The position numbers were made by a program, and so were the translations under genes. The notes beneath the pieces are model-generated. The model did not search any database. It was given only the letters and a program-made list of their open reading frames with translations, and was not told where the DNA came from. Positions 48,151 to 61,129 of a DNA stretch of 64,000 bases are shown here, piece after piece. The stretch spans positions 23,635,716-23,699,715 of the forward strand of contig NC_045144.1 of assembly GCF_008831285.2 (NCBI RefSeq), read 5' to 3'. The stretch comes from Nymphaea colorata (taxonomy: Eukaryota; Streptophyta; Magnoliopsida; Nymphaeales; Nymphaeaceae). The stretch's first letter is position 1; each line of letters begins with the position of its first letter.

Positions 48151-48520
48151 GTGAATGTTGAGGGTGTATTCCCTATTATACAGAAAACAACAAGAACAAC
48201 ATGTTGAGCACCTATTCCCTACCATCCAGTAAACAACATGACGCACAAGGTACCAACAACACATTTATGTTTTAAAAAAAAAACACTGTTAAAACCATGA
48301 CATCCAACAGTGCAATGTAGTTGTCGAAATAAAATTTATAACAATAACAAAGGTGTACCCACAAAAGTACATGTCCACATAAGTTTAATGAGTGCAATTC
48401 CACAAAAAAGTATATTCCCTACTATCCAGAAAAGCAGAAGTTTAATGAGTACATATCCAACAAAGAAAACATGCAATCGCAAAAGAAGTTATCCAACATT
48501 TGTAGCTGCACTTCCGTTCT

Positions 48521-48766
48521 TCAAGCTTCGTGTCTTCTATCTTCATCTGCGATGTCATCTTCAATGAGTGGAGGCCTACATACTTGCACACCATACTTGT
48601 TGTGGACATAATCATGCATGTGATACTCAGCTACTTTCAATGAATCAAACGATCTGAGGAGGGCACCCTTGTACCGATAGACTAACGGTTGGCACCGCTG
48701 TCAACTGTCATATATGCCTCGCTCACGACCTTCGAAAACCACACAGTACTTTTGGCGAGGCATCAT
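48521..48766 (-). pseudogene. RNase H1 N-terminal (viroplasmin-like) domain exon
   Basis: Reading down from the ATG at 48766 gives KYCVVFEGRERGIYDS, then, after a TGA at 48701-48703, QRCQPLVYRYKGALLRSFDS and LKVAEYHM, ending at TGA 48521-48523 (82 codons including stop). This matches the RNase H1 N-terminal RNA/DNA hybrid-binding fold shared with caulimovirus viroplasmin (pattern YVVF-G-GIY--W--C---V--Y-GA--KSF). The TGA stands exactly at the conserved Trp. It lies directly downstream of the Harbinger transposase tail, separated by a good intron (donor GTAAGT near 48843, acceptor GAATAG ending 48777); splicing would keep one frame. The domain identification rests on pattern recognition and was not searched. 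Confidence 0.65.
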
Positions 48767-48843
48767 CTTCGTTGTCCTATTCAAAATAAAACAAATGTCA
48801 AACAATCAAACAAAACAAATTGTGAACATTTATAAACAAACTT

Positions 48844-49269
48844 ACTATTCAATTGATAATCAGTAAACATTTGAGATGATACAGCTGCTCTCATAGCATT
48901 GTTACTTCCTCGCTGATGTGTTTGGCCTGCAATTTCAGGTTCGCTTAAGACAAAGTTATCAGTTGAAGGTGCATCTTCATCATCAAATTGCTCGGCGTTT
49001 GGATTGTGTTCAATTATGAAGTTGTGCAATACACATGTAGCAAGAACGATTTGAGCTTGCTTTTGGAATGGATACGGGACTTGCATTTTTAATATTGGAA
49101 AACGACCTTTCAACATGCCGAAAGTTCTTTCTACTGTATTTCGGAGTGATGAATGCCTAGGGTTGAATAATTCTTCTTCAGTTCTAGGTGAGCGTGCTCC
49201 CCGAGTGTTAAACTCAGACATATGATAACGATGCCCTCGATAAGGTGTTAGCAAACCGACAATGTACAA
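48844..49269 (-). pseudogene. PIF/Harbinger transposase C-terminal half
   Basis: The frame contains LLTPYRGHRYHMSEF, then ELFNPRHSSLRNTVERTFGM and LKGRFPILKMQVPYPF, and later IVLATCVLHNFIIEHNP, the C-terminal half of DDE_4/HARBI1-like nucleases. The Glu of VERTFG is the last catalytic residue; both catalytic Asp residues lie in the missing N-terminal half. After SSQMFTDYQLN the open frame continues into AT-rich sequence (to 48781), which I read as intron because it opens with GTAAGT. The domain has no further stops, so decay is mainly by truncation. Confidence 0.88.
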
Positions 49270-52200
49270 AAGACCTCAAAATGTGGCTTTAAGCAAAATT
49301 AATGTTAAAAAAAATTCAATCGAAAATCCATCTCAGCTTAAATACTGAAATCAATTTTAGATAAACAAAAATTTGTTAATCAATCTAAATATCCAGATTT
49401 CAAGATCACGTCGTTAATCAGTTCAAAGTATTTAAATCAAGTTTTCAATAACTTAGAGACAAACCGTAAGTGCCAAAATTCTTTAAAATTCACAAGACAT
49501 GGTTTTTAAGTGAGGTTAATCTTCAAAAATAAAATTGATTTCAATAAAAAATTCCATCCACATTTCATCGTAAAATCTGAAATCAATCTTTTTATAGACG
49601 CATGAAAGTTTGTCAAATCAACTCAATCAACTGGATTTTCAAGTTCAAAACCTCAAGTTAAGGAAAGGTGATCCCAAGAGTCTTAAAAATCTCCAAATCA
49701 TTTCAGGACAAAGATTTCAAAACTTCACTTTGATTTCTGAAATCAAACCAAGCTCAACAACTGTAAGCTAGGCTGCATTCTTGTTCCAAAATGTCAAGAG
49801 TGATCCTAGAAGCTGTCCAACATTTTAAAACCCTTCATTAGATGTCCCCATCAATGAAAACCATGTAAATGGTGCACAGAGAGGTGAGCGAAGTATGAAT
49901 GAAGCACATAGTTTGCTTTTGTCAAACATACATTCTGTCACTACAACATGCACACAAAAACATTAGTTGCAAGATTTAAGCAAATCAATTTGGAGTTTGC
50001 AACAAGGATTTCCAAAAAAAGGAGATTTCATCTCCGATTTCCCAAAATTTCAAGTTTTCCCAAAGAGACTCCTAAAATTGGTGTTTTGCCTCTCCTTTCA
50101 AAATAAGTCTGTTTCAAAACTGGCCTAAGCATTCAAAATTCATAATTTTAATCATCAAATTCCCAATTTTTGGGACCAAGACCCAATTTTTAATCCCAAT
50201 TACATTTGAAAATATAATTTCAATCAATCTTGTTCCAGGATTAAACTACTCTTGATTGGTTGCACTTGGTAGATATGCCAGGGTACTTGGCAGCATAATT
50301 TTGACTTCCAAAAAATATGAACTATATCAACCGGCCGTAATTGAAAATGGTGGAAATGGCAAGGTTTTAATTACTATATTCTTCATGTTGCCGTACGCCC
50401 ACGATAAGTTAAACTGCACAATCATATGCCAACTCAAGAGGCACTCTCTTGTCACCTTTTTCTTTTCGTCCAAATGAATGCTTGGAACATGGAAGCCATT
50501 ATCAGCGAACCAATGGCCAATGCCAATGAAAGGTGATATCTGTTCACCGATCTGACAACTACCAATTTCAGATAATAAAATTTATAAAAGTTAGAAAGGC
50601 TTCTCGCAACTCCAAAACTCCGGATTTGCTAAATATTGGTTCCTGTGAGAGAGAGAGAAAGAAACATGGCATCATCAAAGTAGTGTGGTATGAGAACAAT
50701 AATGGAGGGAGGGAGAGATTCAGGAACTATAATAATTGGTTATAAACTACTTATTTCATGAAAAAATAATTAAAATCCAATACTTTATTTCAAAACATGT
50801 ACTTAACTTTTTAGATGTAAATATAATACTAAAATCCAATATTTTACGACAAAACACTGTGAACTTTTTACATGTATATATAATGTGTGTATATGTGTGC
50901 CCTGACGTCTATAATAGTCCAACAACGTCCCGATTTCGTAGCCGATTTATCTTCTTGTTAAATTTTCACAGACGCACAAGGTTAATCGACAAAGATGTTA
51001 GGTAAGAACTCCTGCGAAGAGGATTAAATTAGGCTCATGCATTCAAGGAGTCGCCTTTGTACCTCTTGTTTAGTTGTTGTTGTCGTCATTCAATGTTAAT
51101 AAATTGAAAACAAGGTAATAAAGCAACCACGAGTTCGGGATTTTTCTGAAAAGAATCCTATTGCAGTGAGATTAGTCACCAGTATAGAGTATTTACTGTG
51201 GTGGCCCACAAAGGCCTTTAACCCTAAATATATTCACCGGTATAGTATGATGTATCTTTTAATTATTGCGGCGACTATTTAATAATGTGAACTATATCAA
51301 CCGGCCATTAATCGCTAGAAGCTTTGAACAAGACTGCAATCCTTATTTTTTTTCTTGAAAATCATTTGCTTCATAAAGTTATGTTCCGAATTACTTGAAT
51401 TCTTTTTTTTTTTTGCTATGAGCTAGCTTTGTAATACTACGTCTTTTCTAACTATCCAATGACTTAAGTATGACTGGTTGAGAGAGTTGAAATATCCAAA
51501 TGACTTAAACCTGATTGATAGAGTTATGTTGACAATCATTTAAACACTAGAAGAAATATTCGATAGAGAGTTATAGGAGTTATCTCAAGTAGCAGAATTT
51601 AACCTCTCTATGTGCATGTAGTGTAGCTGGTCGGGTCTGTGGTGCATTAACAAGCACATGATTCATATGGGCACTACCCACCGGATGGCATTGAATGTAA
51701 GGGCCGAGGCGTGTCCTCTCTCTCTCTCTTTCTTTCTTTCTTCTTTACTAAAAGTGAATTGAAGAACAACTCACTTGTTTGAATGAGGTATATATAGCAT
51801 TTGTATATGTGCTATGAATATTGGCTACTGGGAAGGATATTTTATGTGCAATAGAGTCATATTTTCAATATGTATTGAAAAATTTTATTTTCAAAATTTG
51901 AACCACTGTCCTAGAAAACTTATTTTTTTACCCGTTATATGCATATATAAAATAAGTCAGCTGCAAAAAAACTAAAGAAACTCGTCTTTGTGAAAACGAT
52001 TCCAATGCAAAGAAAACTCCAAACCCGAGATTTACGATTTTGATTGTATTATACCTTAAAAGAACCTGGCCGTTTAAAATTACCCTCAACATTCGTGACA
52101 ACTTGAATATTTTAAAAAAAATTTAATACTTTCCCTTTTTTTATGATTTCGTGACTTAATCTCAGTTCAGTGATGGTTTATCTTGCTAAGGTTAATTAGC

Positions 52201-52546
52201 TTATGTTTTTGTGATTAATCCCAGTAATTAATGCCAAGTAATTAATGCCAAGTAAAAGTTTGTCTCCTGTGGCTGCGAGTGTTTTCTCGCATTTCTACAT
52301 TAAGGTCATTATAATTAGATTTCATGTACCGCAACGTGGCATTTCTTCCTATATCCAAAAAAGGAAAAGACGAAGGTAATTATTTTCTTGTCATTCTATA
52401 GCAACGCAACCATCGCGCAGGCACAGTTATGTTAAAAGAGCTGTGTTAACTGTTATAATTTTGATCTCCTTCAACATTAAAAGGTCCCAAGTCCACCAAC
52501 TAGTCAGGCAAACGTTGCTTCTATTAAGATATTGAAAAATGACCAT
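49270..52546. other. AT-rich intergenic, no gene seen
   Basis: No protein similarity recognised in any frame. 49320-49750 is rich in AATCAA/TTCAAA words. A 19-bp phrase TGAACTATATCAACCGGCC occurs at about 50317 and 51287. No other structure was found. Confidence 0.5.

Positions 52547-52602
<56 letters not shown>
52547..52602. repeat. Palindromic compound microsatellite (TC)n(AT)n(AG)n
   Basis: (TC)n at 52547-52570, (AT)n at 52571-52587 and (AG)n at 52587-52602 make a self-complementary tract able to form a long hairpin or cruciform. Confidence 0.9.
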
Positions 52603-52924
52603 GAAATCTGGTAAATAGCAGACCACTTGTGTAAGAAACAAAAAAATGGACCTTAAAATTAATTATTAAAGTTTTTCTTTTTGTGATCTAACCTTATAGA
52701 TATGACCTTAAGAATAAAGCTAGTAGCGAAATCACAATTTCTTCACAAGAATAACTTGAAGTTAAATATCATGGAAAGCTGGTAAATAGCAGACCACTTG
52801 TGTAGACCTTAAAATTAATTATTAAAGTTTTTTTTTGTTGTCTAACGTTATAGATATGACCTTAAGAATAAAGCTAGTAGGAAAATCACAATTTTTTCAC
52901 AAAAATAACTTGAAATTAAATATG
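52602..52924 (+). repeat. ~170-bp tandem duplication
   Basis: Units 52602-52772 and 52773-52924 begin GGAAATCTGGTAAATAGC and GGAAAGCTGGTAAATAGC and stay alignable throughout. The second lacks about 17 bp near its start and differs by scattered substitutions. Confidence 0.88.
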
Positions 52925-53023
52925 ATTTATATTAAATTAGTGCTTATAAACATATTAGGAGGTTCACATTTTCTCTATAAAAAATTTTAGCACAAATTTA
53001 AGAGGTTAGTTTTTGTCCCTTAC

Positions 53024-53949
<926 letters not shown>

Positions 53950-54146
53950 CAGGGGTGGAGCCAAGGTAGGCCCCGCTTGGGCCGTAGCCCCACCTCAATT
54001 TTTTTTTTAAAAAAAAAAATTGTATGTAAATTTTAAAAAATTTCACTTTTTCTATATAGAAATTTTGAAAAATGATATTTCGGCCTCAAAATTTAAAATT
54101 TTTAATTTGACCCCTCTCATAAAAAATTTCTAGCTCTGGCCTGCGT
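53950..54146. mobile_element. Possible small non-autonomous repeat
   Basis: AGGGGTGGAGCCAAGGTAGG at 53950 and TCTAGCTCTGGCC near 54129 form imperfect inverted ends around an A/T-homopolymer-rich core. The style matches a fragment at 5667-5712. No target duplication was fixed. Confidence 0.35.
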
Positions 54147-57100
54147 ATGATGCTACTCTTCATTGTCTTTTTTTTTTTTCCACTATCACCGCCTTTCAAG
54201 AGAAGTTTCTGGTTGCATGTCTTCCATATTATAGTGTTTTCTTTCTTGTGAGCTCGTTCAAACTAGTACGACATTGAATGCCAACAGAGACGCCTTCTTG
54301 CAAGAAGTATGTAGAGGTGTCAGCGTGGAACTTCTAGTCTTCATGTACGAAGTTTCCTATGTGATTGTTCGAAATGTACTAATCTCTCATTTTCCATTAC
54401 ATTGCTATATAGAATGACAGAAATACTTTGGGACATAACATAGTTTATGATTTGTTGACATACTAATATAAATGGATGGAAAAAGGTGCCATTTTTCTTC
54501 CCATGCGACGGTATGTTTTGTTGACATACCCTGATATTATTGGCAAATATCAATGTCAGACCCTGATAACTTTCAAGTTGGGGCTTGATAAACATGTAGA
54601 ATTTGTTGGTTAGTGAGTACATGTAACTTATTGGCTCTGAAGTTAGGAAATTTCAGAATTGAACTTGTGATTTATTGTACTGAGGCTTCAAGCATATGGT
54701 TGAAAATTTTAAGTGCGAACATGCAGGGATAAGTGTTGATTTGCTTCAAGAGAAACAGAGCCAACAAAATCTGGCCTGTCGGTAGTAAGGATAGATTAAC
54801 AGAATGAACCTATCTAGTTTCTAGGCCCATACAAACTTGCTGGTTCTGATCACATTGTTGGGTAGAAGATGCAAATTAAATGGATAACATGTTACTAGGT
54901 GCTTATTCTAGAAATTGAAAGGTGTGGCTGGCCAATGTCATGTCTAAGCAATGTTAATTATTAAACCCTTAAAACTACACTGCATATACAGCATTTTATA
55001 TTTAGAGTTAAAACAGTAAAAGGGGAGAGAGAGAGAGAGAGGCAGTTGGCATCTTCATGAAAACCAGAACAATAAAATGTAACTTTCTCATGAAACTAGA
55101 TCTTAGAGTTTTTTGCTAGTGTTTGTTGTCCATTTTCCTATTGTAGATTGTGTACAGTTTAATATTTGTCCCATATAGCATTGTCATTATTTTAATTAAT
55201 TGATGGAATAAATGAGGAGTGATCCATAGTAGTCCAACTTGAAATTAAGAAAAAGAAAAAAAAATGTGAGAGGGAGTGTGGGGGAAGATATATATGATGC
55301 CTTTAGCTTTAATATGTTCCCAATTAAACTAGTCAATGAAAACAGAGCATGTGCATGTAGTTTACACAGCTTGTAAAACATTTTGTCGATCATGCTTCAC
55401 TAGCGGTAGAAATAATTTTTTGTCTTTATGTTTGTTGATATAGAATTAAGAACCATTGGGCCTTGAAATTTTGGAATATAAATAAATGAAGTAGGTGTGT
55501 CATAGTTTATTATTGCACTCATATTGATATAAAATATAATTCTATGGGGATGTTAAATATTTGTATGTATAAATTAGCCTCATGGTTTTTAAACATTAAA
55601 CATACTCTTGTTCAGACAAGTGACCTAGGTGTTCTAGTTTATTTTAATAATTTTTTCCAAATCCGTCTTCATGATTTGTTTGAAGCAACAGTCATTTCTT
55701 GATGAATGCCATGCTAAATATGACATCCCACTAGGGGCCAACTACATTCCTCTTTCCAATTATGGAGATGATAATCAGGATGATCGCCCAAATATGTGTT
55801 GCTATGTAGGGACCTGTCATGAAACAATTTGAGTGATCAGCTACCAGTCACTTTTGCATATTTGTCATCTTTGGCTACAATGCAGTGAGGTTTTTCTCCC
55901 TTTTGAATGATTCATATGCCCATACTGCAAGAACTTATTCATTAGATCAAGATAACAAGCTATGTGAGCCAGCTCTTCATATCTTCAAAATTTGAAACTG
56001 CAAGATTGATATGTCCTATTTACTTTATCATATTTGACAACCTTCTGCCTTCTTTGTTATGGAATCATAGCTTCGCCTACTAAGACATCATTTTACTTTT
56101 GTTCATTTGCGTTTGGAAACTGGTCGTGAGTTTATTATTTTTTTCAAGATAGGAACATCATAAACAATCTATTGTCTGAACCAGTGTTTCTAAAGAGCTT
56201 AGCAGTATATCAGTGTTCAGGTTTTGTACTCAGATTTCTTTGCTCAAAGATATTAGAAACTTGAAAGTGTTTAAACCCTGATTCCTTCCAAACATTTGCA
56301 AAAAGAAAGTCATATACCAACTGAACTTGTGGGATACCTTGTGGAGTATGAGAAAAGAAATTTAGTTTATGAGTATTGCAGTATTCAGACAATGTACGAA
56401 GGTCTCCATTTTGCATGGAGTAGCTACCAATAAATAGATTTAATTGCATAAATGTGTGTTCGATAACTTTATATAATGGTAATTATTGGTTTAGACATCT
56501 TAAAAAAAATTACCAACTCAGTTCATGAGCATGAGGATGTTTCCGACTAACCTAAAAATGATATGTGATTCAACTTTAACAGCATGAAAACAATAGATGT
56601 GCTAAGCATGTCACATTATTTTTTTGATTTTTGTGAAATTTATATAGGTCAAGAGTTACCACATTTGGTCATGGTTGCTTTGATGACCTGGGTTTTGAGG
56701 ATGTAGTGCAATCTAATATTAAACTTATTTTTGGTTGACTAGGAGGCTCTTTATGCCTTCCAATGGTCATTGTAATTTACTAGTAAAAAGAAGGAAAATG
56801 TTTCATCTCCATTCTTACAAATTTAGTTTAATACACTGCCACAAAAAAGACCAAAAAAAAGAGAGAGACAAAAACTGCCCTCCTTCTTATGGTTTTCAAT
56901 TTGTGTGGCCCTTTTACTGATCATAGTTCTTCACATATAACTAGGAGATGTCCACAGGTAGTCTCTAGTAAGATGGACAATGCCCCAACTTCATGACATT
57001 GATGCATTATGAAAAAATATGGCTGATCCTACTCTTGAAGTTGCTTATCACAGTCAAGTCACTGTCAGGATTTGCAAACATTATTTCATTGTTTTTAGGT

Positions 57101-57830
57101 GAGTAATATTATGTCTTTAAATCACTGGGTTTTGGATATGTCAAATTTTCTATTAATACTATGGATATATTTCAAGCTCTTAGTATTGTGTGCCTGGAGT
57201 TACTGCTGATAAGCTTCTATGGGTGTTCTAGTCTTCAGATTTTTAATCTCCATTGAGCAGGTGACTAGTTTCATTTGTTGTACCATTGCCATGCTTGAAC
57301 AGCTGATTAGATTTTAACTGCCTTACCCTCTAAGGCACAATGTCGTTAAGTATGTATGGTAATTTGCAGATTGTCTTCCATGAGCTTCAGAAGATGGGTG
57401 AAGTCTTGTTCCATCTTTTTTTTCTGTTGATGTAAATAACTTTGCTTGATTTGTCTGTCAATTTAGCAAGTTTGGTTTCACATATGGCAGGTTTTATTTT
57501 GGCTATTGTTACTTTTTGTAGCCAAGCTCTCCATTATTTGATACTTTTGAAAACTAGGATGTCAGAAAATTCATAGTCATTAAAGAAGGAAATTGTTGAT
57601 GTGCAAAAGGGCTGGCAGTAAGAAATTAATAACCTATATATGATAGTACTTTGCTTTTTGTCACATTCAGTTGTTTTTAATTCATATATTCCACATGATA
57701 TGAAAGTTTCTCAATATTTCCTATTTATTTGTAACGATTTTCATTTGGGCAGGTTGGGTTGGATCGGGATCCAGATCCTAACACAGAATCCAGCATGTGA
57801 AGAGCAGCCCGACACCTCTTCTTCCTCGTC
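54147..57830 (+). other. AT-rich region with possible decayed exons
   Basis: Three short open stretches on the plus strand look less random than their surroundings: 55689-55832 (SFLDECHAKYDIPLGANYI, then DDNQDDRPNMCC), about 56646-56725 after a TATATAG acceptor (SRVTTFGHGCFDDLGFEDVV), and about 57370-57410 after TTTGCAG (IVFHELQKMGEVL). They might be exons of a degraded host gene, or chance. No family is recognised, and they do not join into a clear frame. Confidence 0.2.
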
Positions 57831-58460
57831 TTTCCTCTCAGTCTTCCTCTTCGTTGCCTCTCTTGTTGCAAATGAACACCCGATGTAGAGAAGAGGAAGG
57901 TGGAGGTCTGTGCAGTGGCGACAAAAGTGAAGGGCGATGACGGCGGCGGTGCTCAGGTGAACCTTCTTTCTCACACACCTGCTCTCTCTCCCTCGCCACT
58001 CTCCTTCTCCTTCCCACCAGTTCTCTCCTGCACGGTCCCTTTCCTCTGCTACCCTCTTGTCTCCTTCGCACCCTCTCTCGCCCTCATTGTCTCCCTCCTT
58101 CTCCTGCACTCTCCCTCTCTGCACGCTCTCTTTCTCTGCATTCTCTCTTGCCTTCTTGTCTCTATCGCTCTCTTTGTCTATCTGCCCATCTCTCTCTGTC
58201 AGCGCCCTCCCTCTGCCCATGCTCTCTCACTACTCGAGGCCTCTCCCTGTCTCTTCTGTCTCCTCCTCTCCAACTCCCCATATCTCACTCGATTTCCCCT
58301 CTCAGTCGACCCTTTCTCCCTCACCCCAACCCTTGGTTTCCCCTCTCTCACTAACTCCTTCACGTGCGTTGCCTATCCCCTATTCCTATCCTCCCATGTC
58401 CTCTCTCTCTCTCTCTTCTTTAACCTCCCTCAAAGCTACCGTGGGCCCCTTCTAACGACA
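57830..58460 (+). repeat. CT-rich low-complexity block
   Basis: Long pyrimidine-rich stretch of CTCTCTC/CCTCTC words. It leaves three overlapping plus-strand frames of up to 221 codons and one 159-codon minus-strand frame, all of biased Ser/Leu/Pro or Arg/Glu composition. I treat them as artefacts. It might be the leader or start region of the following LTR. Confidence 0.6.
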
Positions 58461-58565
58461 GACCCCTCTCTTAAACCTCTTTCGATAGATTCTCACTATT
58501 TAGTGGTTGTTGGATTGGAATTGCAGCTTGGGGAACGCATCTTTCTCTTCTTAACAGTGAATTGA

Positions 58566-60891
58566 AGGCGTTGGTGGCGGCAGCATTCCATGATTTTTGC
58601 CGCTTGGGCATCAATCAAACATTTGAGGTGGCTGCTGGGAACACTACGATAGTTTGGATTCTAATATTAGGGTGAGTGAGGCTTAATTGAGCTTAAATTA
58701 TCTCAAATTTACTGTTAGTTGGAATGCATATTAGCAATGTTGCTATTTTGGAGAAAGTTTATGATTATTTTGATAAGGACGAGGATCTACGTGTATAATT
58801 GACTCTCTAGCATGATGGGTTAATTTTCAAAGCGATTAGGAAACATGGTAGAGATTTGATGTGGTTGAGAAGATTTAGAACCGTTTTTGGTAACATGTGG
58901 CTCATGCTATTGTGAATGTGTATATCGTGGCATTAGTTGGGAAAGAATATGTAAGTTGGGAAGCTTAATTTTGGGGAAGATGTCTCAACTAAGAAAGCAA
59001 GGGAGAAACGTATTAGGGATTGGTTGAATCGAAAGCTCGGAACATAATCGTTTGGTGACAACCTCAAATAGTTGGGAAGAGACCTATTGGAGGGCTTTGA
59101 ATCGATACTACATGTCGACACCCTCTTGAGGAGATGACCTATGCCTCAATAATTGCATGTTATACTTGTATAAATTGTAAAACTGATCGAGTAGAAAATT
59201 TATCACTTACTTATGTTTGCAGGTACACCGGGCACGTCAAGTAGACCTTGAGCAACGTGATTCGAAGCTCGAGGCATTTTGGGTAATTTTGGCGATGCAC
59301 GACAGGTATGACGGCATTCTAGGCAAATCTTTGCCTGAGGCCAACTTTTGAATGTGTGTTGCCAGGATCGTTGGATCTTTTGGTTGTGATGTGATTGAAT
59401 GAATGTATGCATAGGAATTAATTGCGTATGTGATTAGTTTGTTTTTAAAATTACTATGCAATTTCATGTGCATGCTAGAAATGATAACTGCTTAGGATAG
59501 ATAAGGTGGGGTATCGAGTCGAGCATCTTCTCGACCCCAATTGTGCATTAGAAAGCATCCTAGAATGATAACTGCATAAGATAGCTGCGAGCCAATGACA
59601 GATCGAGTCTACTCTCCGTGGTTTGGCTAAGTTTTGACATATGTGATTGATATATTTGATTAATGTGAATGTTATGGTATGTTGCATATGCATTGCGGTT
59701 GGCAATAATGCAATTGAATGAAATTGAAGGGTGGTTGTACCCGTAATGTTATGACGACTAGGTAAGAATGTCAACTATATGTGTAGCCCTCGTGTGGAGG
59801 CAATTGGAGGTATGGGTGCACTCATGAAGTGAACCAACCTCATGAGCTAACCGGTCATTTTGTGAATGTGTTTTCCTAATGATAAGTAAGAAAAAATAAG
59901 AGATGAGAGGCCAGTGGGTTGTGGCAATGTGTTTGGGATATGTCCCGCCTTTGGCACTGGTCTCGCTTGTTCGGAGCGCAGGCGGTGCAATGCCTAAGAG
60001 TATTGTTGTGTGATGTGCTTAGTGCATTGGGCTCCCGCCTTCCCAAACTGGGTGTCCTAGAAAAGGCTGAGTATCTCTCCTTAGAATTCACATATCCACG
60101 AGCGAGTGCTCTTCCATTGCAGTGTGAATGGATCCATTGTTTCGGGCCACCACGGGGGTTGTCTCTCAGCTATAAGCTGCCCGCGGTATGCACATGTCTG
60201 GGTTTGCACTCATAGGAACTGTCAATTTATTAAAGCTAATGTAAACGAAAAGAATGTGAATGAAGTGTGTGTGAATGAAGTGATTTTGAATATTGTGTCC
60301 ATGCATGATTTGTATGTGATAATAAATGTGCTATTATGGTCATTGTGTGGCCTTTACATGTCATGTTTTATGTGAGGGGCATCCATGACAAGTCATGTGA
60401 CTGTATGCCCTATCACGACATGATAGTGATTTGCTTTCATGTTTGTGATGTCTCATATTTGAGCTTTTACCTAAAAGGGTTAAAGTTTTTTCTGGTTTGT
60501 TGTCATACTATGAATGCTAAGCCTTGTGTGTTTTATTTTTTTTAGGTCTTGGTGGACCCCGGGCAACAGGTTGATCAAATGGCTGAACTCACATCCTACT
60601 ATGGAGGTTTAGGGTCTATTGTAGTGTCAGCGCATTATGTTTTGGTCTTATTGATGTCTTGTTTTTGTTAGTCATCAATGTAGTGGTTTGTGGCATTTTT
60701 GTCATATGTATTATTGGGAAAATATGATATAATTTTGTATGGACTGAATTTATCACATAATAGAAAGTTGCCCCATTGTCTTTGATGTGCATAGCTCCTT
60801 TCCTTTTGAATCGTTGTGTCATTGCCCCTCAGCGTTTTATGTTTTAACAAAAAAAAAAGTTATTTGAGGGTCAAAGGGTTAGGGTGTGACA
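58566..60891 (+). repeat. 5' LTR region of second Gypsy element (left end undefined)
   Basis: The right end is set by TGTGACA at 60885-60891 followed by a primer-binding site. The sequence to the left is non-coding and uniform in texture back to about 58.5 kb, but no LTR start or target duplication could be fixed and the partner LTR lies outside the window. Frames in this block show no protein similarity. Confidence 0.4.
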
Positions 60892-60894
60892 ACT

Positions 60895-60907
60895 TTGATA
60901 TCGGAGC
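60895..60907 (+). other. Gypsy primer-binding site (degenerate)
   Basis: TTGATATCGGAGC lies three bases after the LTR end and resembles the initiator-Met tRNA site TGGTATCAGAGC with a few substitutions. Confidence 0.65.
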
Positions 60908-61129
60908 TATGACAAAACCCCACTATGGATGTGAGTTAAAGTCTATCTATGAAGTCGTGTTGCCCAGGTACGCGCTATTTGAGTTAGTTTGTATTGAAGT
61001 TTTGATTTAGTAAGATATATACGTATGTGATGGATTGATGTCTTAATGATTGTGATGCATCGTTGCAAATGAGACTTGTAAAAGCTGTCTCAAATTTTGT
61101 AATGAGAATGAGGGTTATTGTTTGTAGAG

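Larger units (their letters stand above)
47921..49265 (-). mobile_element. Truncated PIF/Harbinger transposon
   Basis: The left end GGGCCCGTTTGATGGGCGGG at 47921 follows TAA (47918-47920), the 3-bp target typical of this superfamily. Inside are four diverged copies of a ~42-bp terminal motif (47921, 48022, 48067, 48109). The minus-strand transposase remnant ends the element's right part, cut at about 49265, where the N-terminal half should begin. No right terminal repeat was found up to 50.3 kb. It is non-autonomous as it stands. Confidence 0.75.

Noticed and set aside
57741-58565. Frames of up to 221 codons on both strands
   Set aside because: CT-rich low complexity keeps several frames open at once; amino-acid composition is extremely biased.
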